DNA from: Pontixanthobacter luteolus
Lineage (GTDB): Bacteria > Pseudomonadota > Alphaproteobacteria > Sphingomonadales > Sphingomonadaceae
Direction: 5' to 3'
DNA length: 64,000 nt
Assembly (NCBI RefSeq): GCF_009828095.1
Contig: NZ_WTYP01000001.1
Location: 620,001 to 684,000, forward strand
Below, one piece after another: positions 26,284-35,006 of the stretch. The first letter of the stretch is position 1, and each line of letters begins with the position of its first letter. The notes beneath the pieces are model-generated. The model searched no databases. It saw nothing but the letters and a program-made list of their open reading frames with translations, and was not told the DNA's origin. The position numbers and the translations under genes were made by a program.

Positions 26284-26787
26284 ATGCAGGACAAGCCCGT
26301 CACGCTCGCTGCCGTAACCGGTGCGCATGGCGTGACGGGCGAAGTCCGTCTGAAACTGTTCGGCGAAGGCATCGCCCAGCTGAAACAGTATAAGAGCTTC
26401 AACGACGGGGCTCTCACTCTCAAGAAAATCCGCGACGACAACAAGGGCGGCGCCGTTGCGCGCTTTGCCGAAGTGTCCGACCGCAATGCGGCGGAAAAAC
26501 TGCGCGGTACGGTCCTGACAATCCCGGTTTCGGCATTGCCCGAACTGGGTGAGGGCGAATATTACCACGCCGATTTGCTGGGCCTGCCCGCCCATTCCGA
26601 AAGCGGTGAAGCGCTGGGCACGATCTGTGCCGTCGAAAATTACGGCGCGCAGGATGTGCTGGAGATCGAACGACCTTCGGTTGACGGAAAGCCCGGCAAG
26701 AAGTTCATGATCCCGATGAACAAGGCAGCGGTTGTCGAATGGGACGACACACGCCTTGTGGTTAGCGACGATTTCGCCGACATATAG
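26284..26787 (+). CDS. rimM: ribosome maturation factor RimM
   Basis: RimM assists 30S head maturation by binding S19. The 167-residue protein shows the N-terminal barrel start VTGAHGVTGEVRLKLFGE and the linker GEYYHADLLGL that opens the PRC-barrel domain. The C-terminal part contains FMIPMNKAAVVEWD. The usual next gene would be trmD. Here a nitrilase gene follows after 3 bases, which breaks the classic pair. Confidence 0.94.
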   Translation: MQDKPVTLAAVTGAHGVTGEVRLKLFGEGIAQLKQYKSFNDGALTLKKIRDDNKGGAVARFAEVSDRNAAEKLRGTVLTIPVSALPELGEGEYYHADLLGLPAHSESGEALGTICAVENYGAQDVLEIERPSVDGKPGKKFMIPMNKAAVVEWDDTRLVVSDDFADI

Positions 26788-26790
26788 GCC

Positions 26791-27744
26791 ATGAGCCACA
26801 CCCTGCCCGTCGCCATTATCCAGGCCGCGCCGATCCCGCTCGCGATTGGAGATGGTATCACCAAAGCGGTGGAACTGGCCGAACGCGCGATCAAAGATGG
26901 TGCGAAACTGGTGGCTTTCGGGGAGACTTTCCTCGGCGGCTATCCGGTATGGCTGGATGAGGCACCCGGCGCGGCTTTGTGGGACCATCCCGGCACGCGG
27001 GCGCTGCACCGGATCATGCTCGAAAACGCGATTGTCGCGAATGACGAGCGGCTCCTTCCGCTGCAAGAGCTGTGCGACGAACATGATGCCTGCATCTCTA
27101 TCGGCGCGCATGAGCGGGTTCGGCAGAGCCTTTACAACAACCAGTTGATGTTCCGTCCGGGTCAGGACCCGTTGCCGCACCGCAAGCTGGTGCCAACCCA
27201 CGGCGAACGGCTGATCTGGATGCGCGGGGACGGTTCGACGCTCGGCGTGCACCAGGCGGAATGGGGCAAAGTCGGCTCTCTCATCTGCTGGGAGCACTGG
27301 ATGCCCTTGGCGCGCGCGGCGATGCACAACCTCGGCGAGAGCGTGCATGTGGCGGCATGGCCCACCGTGCGCGAGGAATACGCACTCGCCTCGCGGCACT
27401 ATGCGATGGAGGGCCGCTGCTTCGTGCTGGCGGCGGGACTGGTGCAGCGACGTGACGATCTGTTCGACGGGCTGGAGCGGGTCGGCGGCGATGCTGCGGC
27501 GAAGGAACTGATCGAGGCGATCGAGGGCGATGCGCTCAATCGCGGCGGCTCGATGATCATCGCGCCGGATGCCCGGATCGTGGCGCTGGCGAGCGAGGGA
27601 GAGGAAACGCTATTTGCTGACCTTGACCTAGGCGAGATCGGGCAGGGGCTGGCGAGCCTCGATACGGACGGTCATTACTCAAGGCCCGATGTGTTCGAGC
27701 TGCGCGTCGATGCCCGGGCGAAGGATGGCATCAAATGGACTTAG
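26791..27744 (+). CDS. nitrilase / carbon-nitrogen hydrolase
   Basis: This 317-residue protein belongs to the nitrilase superfamily, with the triad E45 (FGETFLGGYPVW), K132 (HRKLVPTHGER) and C166 (ICWEHWMPLAR). The CWEHWMP string and length fit branch-1 nitrilases, which convert R-CN to carboxylate and ammonia, rather than amidases. The substrate is unknown. It lies 3 bases after rimM and overlaps the next gene by 10 bases, so it is co-expressed with ribosome-maturation genes. No functional link to them is evident. Confidence 0.9.
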   Translation: MSHTLPVAIIQAAPIPLAIGDGITKAVELAERAIKDGAKLVAFGETFLGGYPVWLDEAPGAALWDHPGTRALHRIMLENAIVANDERLLPLQELCDEHDACISIGAHERVRQSLYNNQLMFRPGQDPLPHRKLVPTHGERLIWMRGDGSTLGVHQAEWGKVGSLICWEHWMPLARAAMHNLGESVHVAAWPTVREEYALASRHYAMEGRCFVLAAGLVQRRDDLFDGLERVGGDAAAKELIEAIEGDALNRGGSMIIAPDARIVALASEGEETLFADLDLGEIGQGLASLDTDGHYSRPDVFELRVDARAKDGIKWT

Positions 27745-28076
27745 CTACCGTGATTCTTGGCGGGCTTATTGTTGCCGCCATGGCTTTTCTCGGCTCCTCT
27801 ATTCTCGGGTTTTTGGCTACAGGTATCTTTGCCTTTGCATTTCCCAAGATCGACAAGCGACGGTTCGCAAAAGCGGTGACGGCGATACCGCCGGTCATGA
27901 TGTGCGTGCTCGTTGCAATCATTCTCATCGATAAGTCAGATAGTGCGCTCTCTGAAACGGAGATTACCTCGATTCCCACTTTCGTCGTCGGAGCGGCGCT
28001 CGCGCTGCTAGTCGCTTGGCCCCTCAGCTATTTTTTAGTGCGAAAGGTTTGGCGCTTGGGCGTGAAGGCATCATGA
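27735..28076 (+). CDS. three-segment membrane protein between nitrilase and trmD
   Basis: This 113-residue protein has three hydrophobic segments, at about 5-37, 47-65 and 83-104, linked by basic ([10 protein letters not shown]) and acidic (SALSETE) loops. Its start overlaps the nitrilase end and its stop overlaps the trmD ATG (ATGA), so all three are translationally coupled. The sequence is less GC-rich than the flanking genes. The family is not recognised and no function is proposed. Confidence 0.75.
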   Translation: MDLATVILGGLIVAAMAFLGSSILGFLATGIFAFAFPKIDKRRFAKAVTAIPPVMMCVLVAIILIDKSDSALSETEITSIPTFVVGAALALLVAWPLSYFLVRKVWRLGVKAS

Positions 28077-28819
28077 CCTTCGCCGCCACCATCCTCACGC
28101 TTTACCCCGAGATGTTCCCCGGGCCGCTGCGCCTGTCGCTCGCCGGCCGTGCGCTGGAGGAACAAAAATGGTCGCTCGACACGATCCAGATCCGCGATTT
28201 CGCGACCGACAAGCACAAGAACGTTGATGGCACGCCCGCTGGCGGCGGGGCCGGAATGGTCTTGAAAGTCGATGTGCTGGCCGCGGCAGTCGACCATGCA
28301 AAGCGGGTGCAGCCCAAGGCGCCGATCCTCGCGATGACGCCGCGCGGGAAGCCGATTACTCAGGCGCGCATTCGCGAACTGGCAGCGGGGCCAGGCGTCA
28401 CAATCTTGTGCGGCCGGTTCGAGGGATTTGACGAGCGGATTTTCGAAGGGCGGGAGATCGAAGAGGTCGCTGTCGGCGACATTGTTCTGTCGGGCGGAGA
28501 GCCTGCGGCATTGATGATACTTGATGCTTGCATTCGCCTGCTTCCCGGCGTAATGGGCGCGGCTTCTAGCGGTACCGAGGAATCCTTCGAAGAAGGGTTG
28601 CTCGAATATCCGCAGTATACCCGACCTCAGGAATGGGAAGGGCGCACGATCCCCGAAGTGCTGCGATCGGGGGATCATGCGAAGGTCGCAGACTGGCGCA
28701 AGCAAATGTCTGAAGATCATACACGGTTACGCAGGCCGGACCTTTGGGATCGCTACAGTGGCGATCGGGACCAGCCTGCCTCTGGCGCGCGGCGAAAAGA
28801 TAAGGACCAGGGCAAATGA
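28073..28819 (+). CDS. trmD: tRNA (guanine-N1-)-methyltransferase
   Basis: TrmD makes m1G37 in tRNAs and prevents frameshifting. With the start at [19 protein letters not shown] it has 248 residues, as expected. The trefoil-knot SAM site is seen in [19 protein letters not shown] and [15 protein letters not shown]. The upstream in-frame codons lie within the preceding membrane-protein gene and are not used. The stop overlaps the rplS start (ATGA). Confidence 0.95.
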   Translation: MTFAATILTLYPEMFPGPLRLSLAGRALEEQKWSLDTIQIRDFATDKHKNVDGTPAGGGAGMVLKVDVLAAAVDHAKRVQPKAPILAMTPRGKPITQARIRELAAGPGVTILCGRFEGFDERIFEGREIEEVAVGDIVLSGGEPAALMILDACIRLLPGVMGAASSGTEESFEEGLLEYPQYTRPQEWEGRTIPEVLRSGDHAKVADWRKQMSEDHTRLRRPDLWDRYSGDRDQPASGARRKDKDQGK

Positions 28820-29184
28820 ACCTGATTCAAGAACTCGAAGCCGAAGCAATCGGCGCGCTGGGGAAGGACATCCCCGAATTTCGTGCTGGTGACACCGTCC
28901 GCGTTGGCGTGAAGGTTGTCGAAGGTACGCGTGAACGTGTCCAGAATTTTGAAGGCGTTGTCATCGCCCGCTCCAACCGCGGCATGGGCAGCAACTTCAC
29001 CGTTCGTAAAATCAGCTTCGGTGAAGGCGTGGAACGTGTGTTCCCGCTCTATTCGCCGATCGTGGACAGCATCACCGTGGTTCGCCGCGGTATCGTGCGC
29101 CGCGCGAAGCTGTACTATCTGCGTGGCCGTACCGGTAAGAGCGCTCGTATTGCCGAGCGCCGGATGAACGCCCCCAAGGCGTAA
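28816..29184 (+). CDS. rplS: 50S ribosomal protein L19
   Basis: L19 lies at the 30S/50S interface. The 122-residue protein shows [43 protein letters not shown] and the C-terminal [15 protein letters not shown], all canonical. It is translationally coupled to trmD and followed by a strong terminator, ending the ffh-to-rplS unit. Confidence 0.97.
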   Translation: MNLIQELEAEAIGALGKDIPEFRAGDTVRVGVKVVEGTRERVQNFEGVVIARSNRGMGSNFTVRKISFGEGVERVFPLYSPIVDSITVVRRGIVRRAKLYYLRGRTGKSARIAERRMNAPKA

Positions 29185-29206
29185 GTCTCGCAATATCGAA
29201 TTGAAG

Positions 29207-29237
29207 AAGGGCGGTTCCTGCGGGAGCCGCCCTTTTT
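29207..29237 (+). terminator. Rho-independent terminator after rplS
   Basis: AAGGGCGGTTCC pairs with GGAGCCGCCCTT around TGCG, with one mismatch, followed by TTT. It is 23 bases after the rplS stop. Confidence 0.9.
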
Positions 29238-29312
29238 CGTTGGCGCACCCTTGCCTGACACGGCACGCGCGTTAGGACACCGGTATCCGAAAGAGAGAGG
29301 TCGTCCCTTGAT

Positions 29313-31589
29313 ATGCGTTTACTGCTCGCTGCTGCCGCTTCGCTTGCCCTTGTCGCGCCGATGCACGCCGGAGCTCACCCGATGAGCGCGGAGAGAGACG
29401 ATACGCAAGGCGATACGCAAGACGGTGCGGCGGAGCTCAGCTTCGAACGCGTGTTCGCGTCACCATCGCTTGACGGGTCCAGCCCGCGCAAGGCGAAGCT
29501 TTCACCTGACGGCCGGTTTCTCACGCTGCTGCGCAATCGGGAGGACGACCGGGACCGCTATGATCTGTGGGCCTATGACCGCGAAAGCGAAGAATGGGCC
29601 ATGCTGGTCGATTCGGAAAAGCTCGGCTCGGGACGTGAGCTGTCCGAAGATGAAAAGATGCAGCGCGAGCGTGCGCGTGTCGGCAATCTGAAGGGCATAA
29701 TCGATTATCAATGGACCTCGGACGGGGCGGGCATTCTGGTTCCGCTGGACGGCGATCTCTACCTTGCCGATCTGAACGGCGAAGCGAGCCGGCTGACCGA
29801 TACCGAGGAAAGCGAACTCAACCCCGCGCTGAGCGAGACCGGCAAGTACGTCTCCTTCGTGCGGGAGCGCCAATTGTGGGTCGGAGAGGTCGGCGCGGCG
29901 GCCAATCCGGTCACCCCGAAAGAAGGCGACACGATCCGCTGGGGCGAGGCGGAATTTGTCGCACAGGAAGAAATGTCGCGGCTCACCGGGTATTGGTGGA
30001 GCCCCAACGACAGCCGTATCGCGGTCCAGCGGACCGATGAAAGCCCTGTCGGCATCGTCACCCGCGCTGCAATCGGCGCGACCGGAACGAAGGTGTTCGA
30101 TCAGCGCTATCCGGTCGCTGGCAGCGACAACGCGATCGTGGAACTGTTCGTGATGAACCCCGATGGCAGTGACCGGGTGCAGGTCGATCTGGGATCGGAC
30201 CGAGACATTTACGTCGCCCGCGTGGACTGGGCACCTGATGGAAGCGCGCTCTACGTTCAGCGGCAGAACCGCGCCCAGACGGTGATGGACATGCTGCGGG
30301 TCGATCCGGCGACGGGCGAAAGCGCGGCTGTGTTCACGGAAAACGCCGCGCGCGAGAATTACTGGATCAATCTGTCGGACAATTACAAATTCCTGAAAGG
30401 CAGCGATCCGCGCTTGCTGTGGTGGAGCGAGGTCGATGGTTTTGGCCACCTCTATCTGCGGGGCATCCCTGAAGGGGAAACTGTGCAACTGACCAGCGGT
30501 GAATGGGTGGTCAGTGCGTTGGTGGGTGTCGATCAGGACCGGAATATCGCCTATTTCACTGCGAACCGTGACGATCCTCTGGAACAGCACGTATATTCGG
30601 TCAGTCTGACGGGCGGGCCGATCACCCGTCTTACCGAACGCGGCTATACCCACAGCGCGACTATGGACAAGGACGGGCAGACGCTCCTGGTGACCCGTTC
30701 CGGCCACAATCAGCCCCCGCAAACCTATATTGCCGACGCAAAGGGCGACCGGCTTGCATGGGTGGAAGAAAACGCACTCGGGCCGGATCATCCTTACAGT
30801 GACTTCCTCTCAGACCACCGTCCTGCCCGGTTCGGTACGATCAAGGCCGCAGACGGAACCACGGACCTGTTCTGGAAAATGGTCACGCCAGAGATGGAGC
30901 AGGGCAAGCAGTATCCGGTCTTCTTCTATCACTATGGCGGACCCGGTCCCCAGATCGTGACAAAGGGCTGGGACGGTGCGCTGCAGCAGGCGGTTGTCGA
31001 TGCGGGCTACATCTGGTTCGAACTCGACAATCGCGGAAGCGCCAATCGCGGGGTCGACTTTGAGCAGCCGCTTTACCGCGCAATGGGCGGGGTCGAGGTT
31101 GCCGATCAGAAGGCTGGTGCCGAGTACCTCAAATCGCTCGATTTCGTCGATCCGGCCAAGATCGCTATCTATGGCTGGTCGTATGGCGGATACATGACGC
31201 TGAAACAGATGCAGGCCGATCCGGGGCTGTATGCGGCGGGCATTTCGGGCGCTCCGGTGACCAAGTGGGAACTGTACGACACGCATTATACCGAACGCTT
31301 CATGGGCGATCCGCGCGAGGTGCCGGAAGCTTACGAGAAAGCCAGCGCCATTCCCGATGCGACCAGGATCAGCGATCCTTTGCTGCTGATCCATGGCATG
31401 GCGGATGACAATGTCGTGTTCGAAAATTCATCCGAACTCATCGCTACCCTGCAAGAGGGCAACGTGCCTTTCGAGATGATGCTTTACCCTGGTTACACGC
31501 ACCGCGTGGCGGGTGAGAATATCAGTCCGCATATGTGGAATACGATCTTCGCATTCCTCCAACGGCACGGCGTTACTCCGCCCGAATAG
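29313..31589 (+). CDS. secreted S9 family peptidase, DPP-IV-like
   Basis: This 758-residue protein has an N-terminal signal peptide ending near HAGAHP. A beta-propeller domain with repeated DG-rich blades follows, then a C-terminal alpha/beta hydrolase domain. The catalytic triad is S623 (GWSYGG), D699 (GMADDN) and H730 (GYTHRV). The AEFVAQEEMSR string matches the double-glutamate motif that anchors the substrate N-terminus in DPP-IV-type enzymes. It probably removes Xaa-Pro dipeptides in the periplasm. Oligomeric state and exact specificity are unknown. Confidence 0.92.
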   Translation: MRLLLAAAASLALVAPMHAGAHPMSAERDDTQGDTQDGAAELSFERVFASPSLDGSSPRKAKLSPDGRFLTLLRNREDDRDRYDLWAYDRESEEWAMLVDSEKLGSGRELSEDEKMQRERARVGNLKGIIDYQWTSDGAGILVPLDGDLYLADLNGEASRLTDTEESELNPALSETGKYVSFVRERQLWVGEVGAAANPVTPKEGDTIRWGEAEFVAQEEMSRLTGYWWSPNDSRIAVQRTDESPVGIVTRAAIGATGTKVFDQRYPVAGSDNAIVELFVMNPDGSDRVQVDLGSDRDIYVARVDWAPDGSALYVQRQNRAQTVMDMLRVDPATGESAAVFTENAARENYWINLSDNYKFLKGSDPRLLWWSEVDGFGHLYLRGIPEGETVQLTSGEWVVSALVGVDQDRNIAYFTANRDDPLEQHVYSVSLTGGPITRLTERGYTHSATMDKDGQTLLVTRSGHNQPPQTYIADAKGDRLAWVEENALGPDHPYSDFLSDHRPARFGTIKAADGTTDLFWKMVTPEMEQGKQYPVFFYHYGGPGPQIVTKGWDGALQQAVVDAGYIWFELDNRGSANRGVDFEQPLYRAMGGVEVADQKAGAEYLKSLDFVDPAKIAIYGWSYGGYMTLKQMQADPGLYAAGISGAPVTKWELYDTHYTERFMGDPREVPEAYEKASAIPDATRISDPLLLIHGMADDNVVFENSSELIATLQEGNVPFEMMLYPGYTHRVAGENISPHMWNTIFAFLQRHGVTPPE

Positions 31590-31592
31590 GTT

Positions 31593-32483
31593 CTAGCTGA
31601 GCCATTCCAGGATGAGCGCGGCGACCCTGTCCGGAGCCTCAACCTGTGGGTAGTGGCCGATTTGCGGCAACAGGTATGCGTGCGCTTCGGGTACGCATTC
31701 CACCCACCGGTTGAAGGCGTGCTCGCCCGACACCGGATCCTTCGCACCGTTAATCAGGCCGACCCGTTTCTCGGCATTTTCCAGCGCCGTGATCCAGCGC
31801 GTTTTATGTTCCTGCCTGTCGCCGATGTAATGAAGCAGCTTGTGGAAAATGCGGTTGCCGTCCTGCTCCGCGATCAGAGACCAGAATTCGTCCAGTTCCT
31901 GTTCGCTGGGTTTGGTGTCGGGGCCGAACACAGCTGAGAAGCTTTTTCCGAAACCTTCGCGTTTCAGCAATCTGCTGACCAGGAAGCCAAGCGGCGATAC
32001 GCCCAGCTTCTGGATCGGGCGGGCGCGGTGCTGGTCGGGGAATATGCCGCCATTCAGGAAGACCATGCGGCCAAGTCCCTCCGCGCCGGATTGCTCCTGC
32101 TGGCGGGCGAGCATCTCCTGCCCGACCGATACGCCGTAATCATGCACCACTGCATCGAATTGATCGACACCGATATGCTTGAGCAGGGCCAGCTGCATGT
32201 CGGTCTGGCGGTGGATTGAATAGCCGGATTGCGGCTTGTCCGAGAGGCCAAAGCCGATCATGTCGGCGGCGATCAGCATATGGCTGCGTGATAGCCGGTC
32301 CCACACCGGCGCCCAGTCCCATGAAGCGGTGGGGAAGCCGTGCACCATTAGCAGCGGCTTGCCTTTGCCCGCAGTCCAATAGGCGATCTTCAGCCCTTCA
32401 AACTCGAAATGCTTCGCGCTTTGGCGCCATTGATCGATAGACAGAGTGATTGTTGCCTCCAGTGTGACAGCGCAACCCCCCAT
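31593..32483 (-). CDS. haloalkane-dehalogenase-like alpha/beta hydrolase
   Basis: This 296-residue protein has an oxyanion region LMVHGFPTASWDW and a nucleophile elbow VVHDYGVS with D115 as the nucleophile. An aspartate nucleophile is typical of haloalkane dehalogenases, epoxide hydrolases and MEST-like proteins. HDYG instead of the usual HDWG is uncommon. The late GHYPQVEAPD supplies the histidine. The ATG is preceded by ACGGA. It is convergent with the peptidase and divergent from asd. The substrate cannot be predicted. Confidence 0.82.
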   Translation of the reverse strand: MGGCAVTLEATITLSIDQWRQSAKHFEFEGLKIAYWTAGKGKPLLMVHGFPTASWDWAPVWDRLSRSHMLIAADMIGFGLSDKPQSGYSIHRQTDMQLALLKHIGVDQFDAVVHDYGVSVGQEMLARQQEQSGAEGLGRMVFLNGGIFPDQHRARPIQKLGVSPLGFLVSRLLKREGFGKSFSAVFGPDTKPSEQELDEFWSLIAEQDGNRIFHKLLHYIGDRQEHKTRWITALENAEKRVGLINGAKDPVSGEHAFNRWVECVPEAHAYLLPQIGHYPQVEAPDRVAALILEWLS

Positions 32484-32551
32484 TGCTGGCTTCCGTCTAA
32501 CACGAATGCTGCTAGAGGGGCAGCGTAGAATTTCGATTTAGGAGAATAGGT

Positions 32552-33577
32552 TTGGGTTATCGGGTGGCAGTCGTCGGTGCGACAGGCAATGTCGGACGCG
32601 AAATGATGGCAATCCTTGCAGAGCGCGAATTTCCGATTGATGAGATCGCAGCTGTTGCCAGCTCACGCTCGCACGGGACCGAGGTGGAATTCGGCGACAC
32701 CGGCAAGATGCTCAAATGCAAGAATATCGAGCACTTCGACTGGTCCGGCTGGGATATCGCCCTGTTTTCCGCAGGCAGCGGCCCGGCCAAGGAATACGCC
32801 CCGAAAGCGGCGGCAGCAGGCTGCGTGGTGATCGACAATTCGTCGCTCTACCGGATGGACCCGGACGTTCCGCTGATCGTGCCTGAGGTGAACCCTGATG
32901 CGATCGACGGTTACACCAAGCGGAACATCATCGCGAACCCCAACTGCTCGACCGCGCAGCTGGTCGTCGCGCTTAAACCGCTGCACGATGCCGCCACCAT
33001 CAAGCGCGTCGTCGTATCGACGTATCAGTCGGTTTCCGGTGCAGGCAAGGCTGGCATGGACGAGCTGTTCCAGCAGAGCCGCGCGATTTTCGTCGGTGAC
33101 CCGCTGATGCCGGAAACGTTCACCAAGCAAATCGCCTTCAACGTCATTCCGCACATCGATGTGTTCATGGATGACGGCTCCACCAAGGAAGAGTGGAAAA
33201 TGATGGTCGAGACGAAGAAGATCCTCGACCCCAAGATCAAGCTGAACGCCACTTGCGTCCGCGTGCCCGTATTCGTCGGTCATTCGGAAGCGGTGAATAT
33301 CGAGTTTGAGAACGAAATTTCTGCTACGGAAGCACAGGATATCCTGCGCGAGGCGCCGGGCATCATGCTGATCGATAAGCGCGAAGACGGCGGATATGTA
33401 ACCCCGGTGGAAAGCGCTGGCGACGGTGCGACCTATATCAGCCGCGTGCGCGAAGACCCGACGGTCGAGAACGGCCTGGTGCTGTGGTGCGTATCCGACA
33501 ATCTTCGCAAGGGCGCGGCGCTGAACGCGGTCCAGATCGCCGAATTGCTGGGCCGGCGGCACCTGAAGAAAGGGTAG
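32552..33577 (+). CDS. asd: aspartate-semialdehyde dehydrogenase
   Basis: Asd makes aspartate semialdehyde for lysine/DAP, threonine and methionine synthesis. Translation starts at TTG 32552, supported by AGGAG 7 bases upstream and by MGYRVAVVGATGNVGREM reading straight into the nucleotide-binding loop. Catalytic C132 is in NPNCSTAQ, and the histidine region is FVGHSEAVN. The 341-residue length is canonical. Confidence 0.96.
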   Translation: MGYRVAVVGATGNVGREMMAILAEREFPIDEIAAVASSRSHGTEVEFGDTGKMLKCKNIEHFDWSGWDIALFSAGSGPAKEYAPKAAAAGCVVIDNSSLYRMDPDVPLIVPEVNPDAIDGYTKRNIIANPNCSTAQLVVALKPLHDAATIKRVVVSTYQSVSGAGKAGMDELFQQSRAIFVGDPLMPETFTKQIAFNVIPHIDVFMDDGSTKEEWKMMVETKKILDPKIKLNATCVRVPVFVGHSEAVNIEFENEISATEAQDILREAPGIMLIDKREDGGYVTPVESAGDGATYISRVREDPTVENGLVLWCVSDNLRKGAALNAVQIAELLGRRHLKKG

Positions 33578-33581
33578 GTCC

Positions 33582-34154
33582 TTGCGGCTCACCTTCGGAG
33601 TTCTTGCAGCGTTTGTCTTGTCTGGTTGCGGAGACCAGCGCGACGAACGCTTGCATAATCAGCCCGAGCCGAAAAGTGAGCGGGTGCAGGCGGTCGATAT
33701 AGAACAGGAAACCCTTGTTCTGTCCGGCGACGGACTAGCTGCGGCATGGAGCACATCCGGCCTGCCTTTCGGTTCGGCAAGGATCGAGGTGGATGCCCTG
33801 CTTAGGTCCATGCTCGGGTCCAGCCTTTCAAATTCGACCAATTCGGAATGTGGTGCTGGGCCCATAGCGAGCGCAACCTATCCCGGCGGTTTGACCGTCA
33901 ACTACCAGGAAGACAGGCTCGTTGGCTGGTTCCTTGCAGATGCTGAACAGGCCGGCCTGCTGCGGGTGGCAAGCAAGTTTGGAACCGAAAACACCGTGAG
34001 CGACCTCACGTCCGGGCTGGACGGGTTCGAGATGGTCGGCGGCAGCACTTTGGGGAATGAGTTCACTTCAGACATGGGCATCGGCGGTTTTCTGGACGAA
34101 AACGGGGTCGGCATCGATGCATTCTATGCCGGGACCAATTGCTTCTTCCGCTGA
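33582..34154 (+). CDS. predicted lipoprotein of unknown function
   Basis: This 190-residue protein starts at TTG, 4 bases after asd. It has a short signal peptide with lipobox FVLSGC (C16). The mature part has no recognised domain. A pattern of GxDGLAAAWSTSGLPFGS, paired cysteines (SECGAG, TNCFFR) and an acidic C-terminal half is seen. The close spacing behind asd suggests co-transcription. Confidence 0.72.
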   Translation: MRLTFGVLAAFVLSGCGDQRDERLHNQPEPKSERVQAVDIEQETLVLSGDGLAAAWSTSGLPFGSARIEVDALLRSMLGSSLSNSTNSECGAGPIASATYPGGLTVNYQEDRLVGWFLADAEQAGLLRVASKFGTENTVSDLTSGLDGFEMVGGSTLGNEFTSDMGIGGFLDENGVGIDAFYAGTNCFFR

Positions 34155-34173
34155 ACAGCGCAAAAAGGGCGGC

Positions 34174-34821
34174 ATGACCCTACAAGCTCAGCTCTATTTC
34201 TCGTTCCGCTCGCCCTACAGTTATCTGGCGATTGGCCGTTACCGTGCTTTGGCCGACATGTTCGATGTCGAAATCGATTTGCGGCCTGTATATCCGCTGG
34301 CCGTGCGCCAGCCCGATTTCTTCGAACGCAATCATCCCAACTGGCTGGGCTATACCATGCGTGACATGATCCGCGTGGCGCAGTTCCACGGCATTCCCTT
34401 CGGCCCGCCGAAACCCGATCCTATCGTGCAGGACATGAAAACCCGCACGATTGCGGAAGATCAGCCGCATATCTACCGCATCACCCGTATGGGCCAGGCC
34501 GCCGCGCGAGAGGGTAAGGGGCTTGTGTTCGCAGACGAAGTGGCCCGCTTGATCTGGGGCGGGGCAGAAGGCTGGAATGAAGGCGATCATCTGAAAAACG
34601 CCGCTGAGAAGTCGGGTCTCGACTGGGATGCGCTGACCCGGACAGTTGTAGAGGATGCCGAGGGCCTGGATGCGGAAATCGCCGCCAACCAAGAAGCCCT
34701 CGAAGCTTCAGGCCATTGGGGTGTGCCCACGCTGGTATTCGATGGGGAGCCGTTCTTTGGGCAGGACCGGATCGAGATGGTCCTGTGGCGCATGAACGAA
34801 AAAGGGCTTGCCGAACGATGA
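34174..34821 (+). CDS. DsbA-fold 2-hydroxychromene-2-carboxylate isomerase-like protein
   Basis: This 215-residue protein starts at MTLQAQLYFSFRSPYSYLA; the upstream frame lies inside the lipoprotein gene. The SPYSYLA string is the glutathione-binding serine region of the kappa-class GST / HCCA isomerase family. The late GHWGVPTLVFDGEPFFGQDR is also diagnostic. These enzymes act in aromatic ring degradation with glutathione. No other naphthalene-type genes are nearby, so the substrate is unclear. The stop overlaps the start of the GFA remnant. Confidence 0.88.
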   Translation: MTLQAQLYFSFRSPYSYLAIGRYRALADMFDVEIDLRPVYPLAVRQPDFFERNHPNWLGYTMRDMIRVAQFHGIPFGPPKPDPIVQDMKTRTIAEDQPHIYRITRMGQAAAREGKGLVFADEVARLIWGGAEGWNEGDHLKNAAEKSGLDWDALTRTVVEDAEGLDAEIAANQEALEASGHWGVPTLVFDGEPFFGQDRIEMVLWRMNEKGLAER

Positions 34822-35006
34822 AAGGCGGACTGACCGGCGGGTGCAATTGCGGCGCTGTCGATGAAAGTCACAAGCTTGAACTTGCGGCCCATTTCTGGGT
34901 TCGCAGCAAGCAACAGTGGCTGCAATTGCCCGAGGAAATTGCGCAAATGGAAACCCAGCCTGAAGACGCGGCTGGATGGATTGAATTTTTGGGAGGTCCG
35001 ATTTGA
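34818..35006 (+). pseudogene. GFA-family gene remnant with internal deletion
   Basis: This 62-residue frame begins MKGGLTGGCNCGAV, the N-terminal start of glutathione-dependent formaldehyde-activating (GFA) family proteins. It then jumps to HKLELAAHFWVRSKQQWLQLPEEI, which resembles the C-terminal end of the same family. The middle of the family (the CxxC/CRxCG zinc ligands) is missing. An in-frame internal deletion is the simplest reading; a family-length protein has about 120-150 residues. It could still be translated, being coupled to the isomerase by an ATGA overlap. Confidence 0.65.

Noticed and set aside
25879-27399. 506-residue minus-strand open frame opposite rpsP, rimM and the nitrilase
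   Set aside because: It runs antisense through three well-supported genes. Its repetitive Ala/Ser-rich part mirrors the S16 tail codons, so it is a shadow.
34057-34173. Upstream extension of the DsbA-fold isomerase
   Set aside because: It lies within the lipoprotein gene in another frame and has no family match; the ATG at 34174 opens the typical SPYSYLA protein start.
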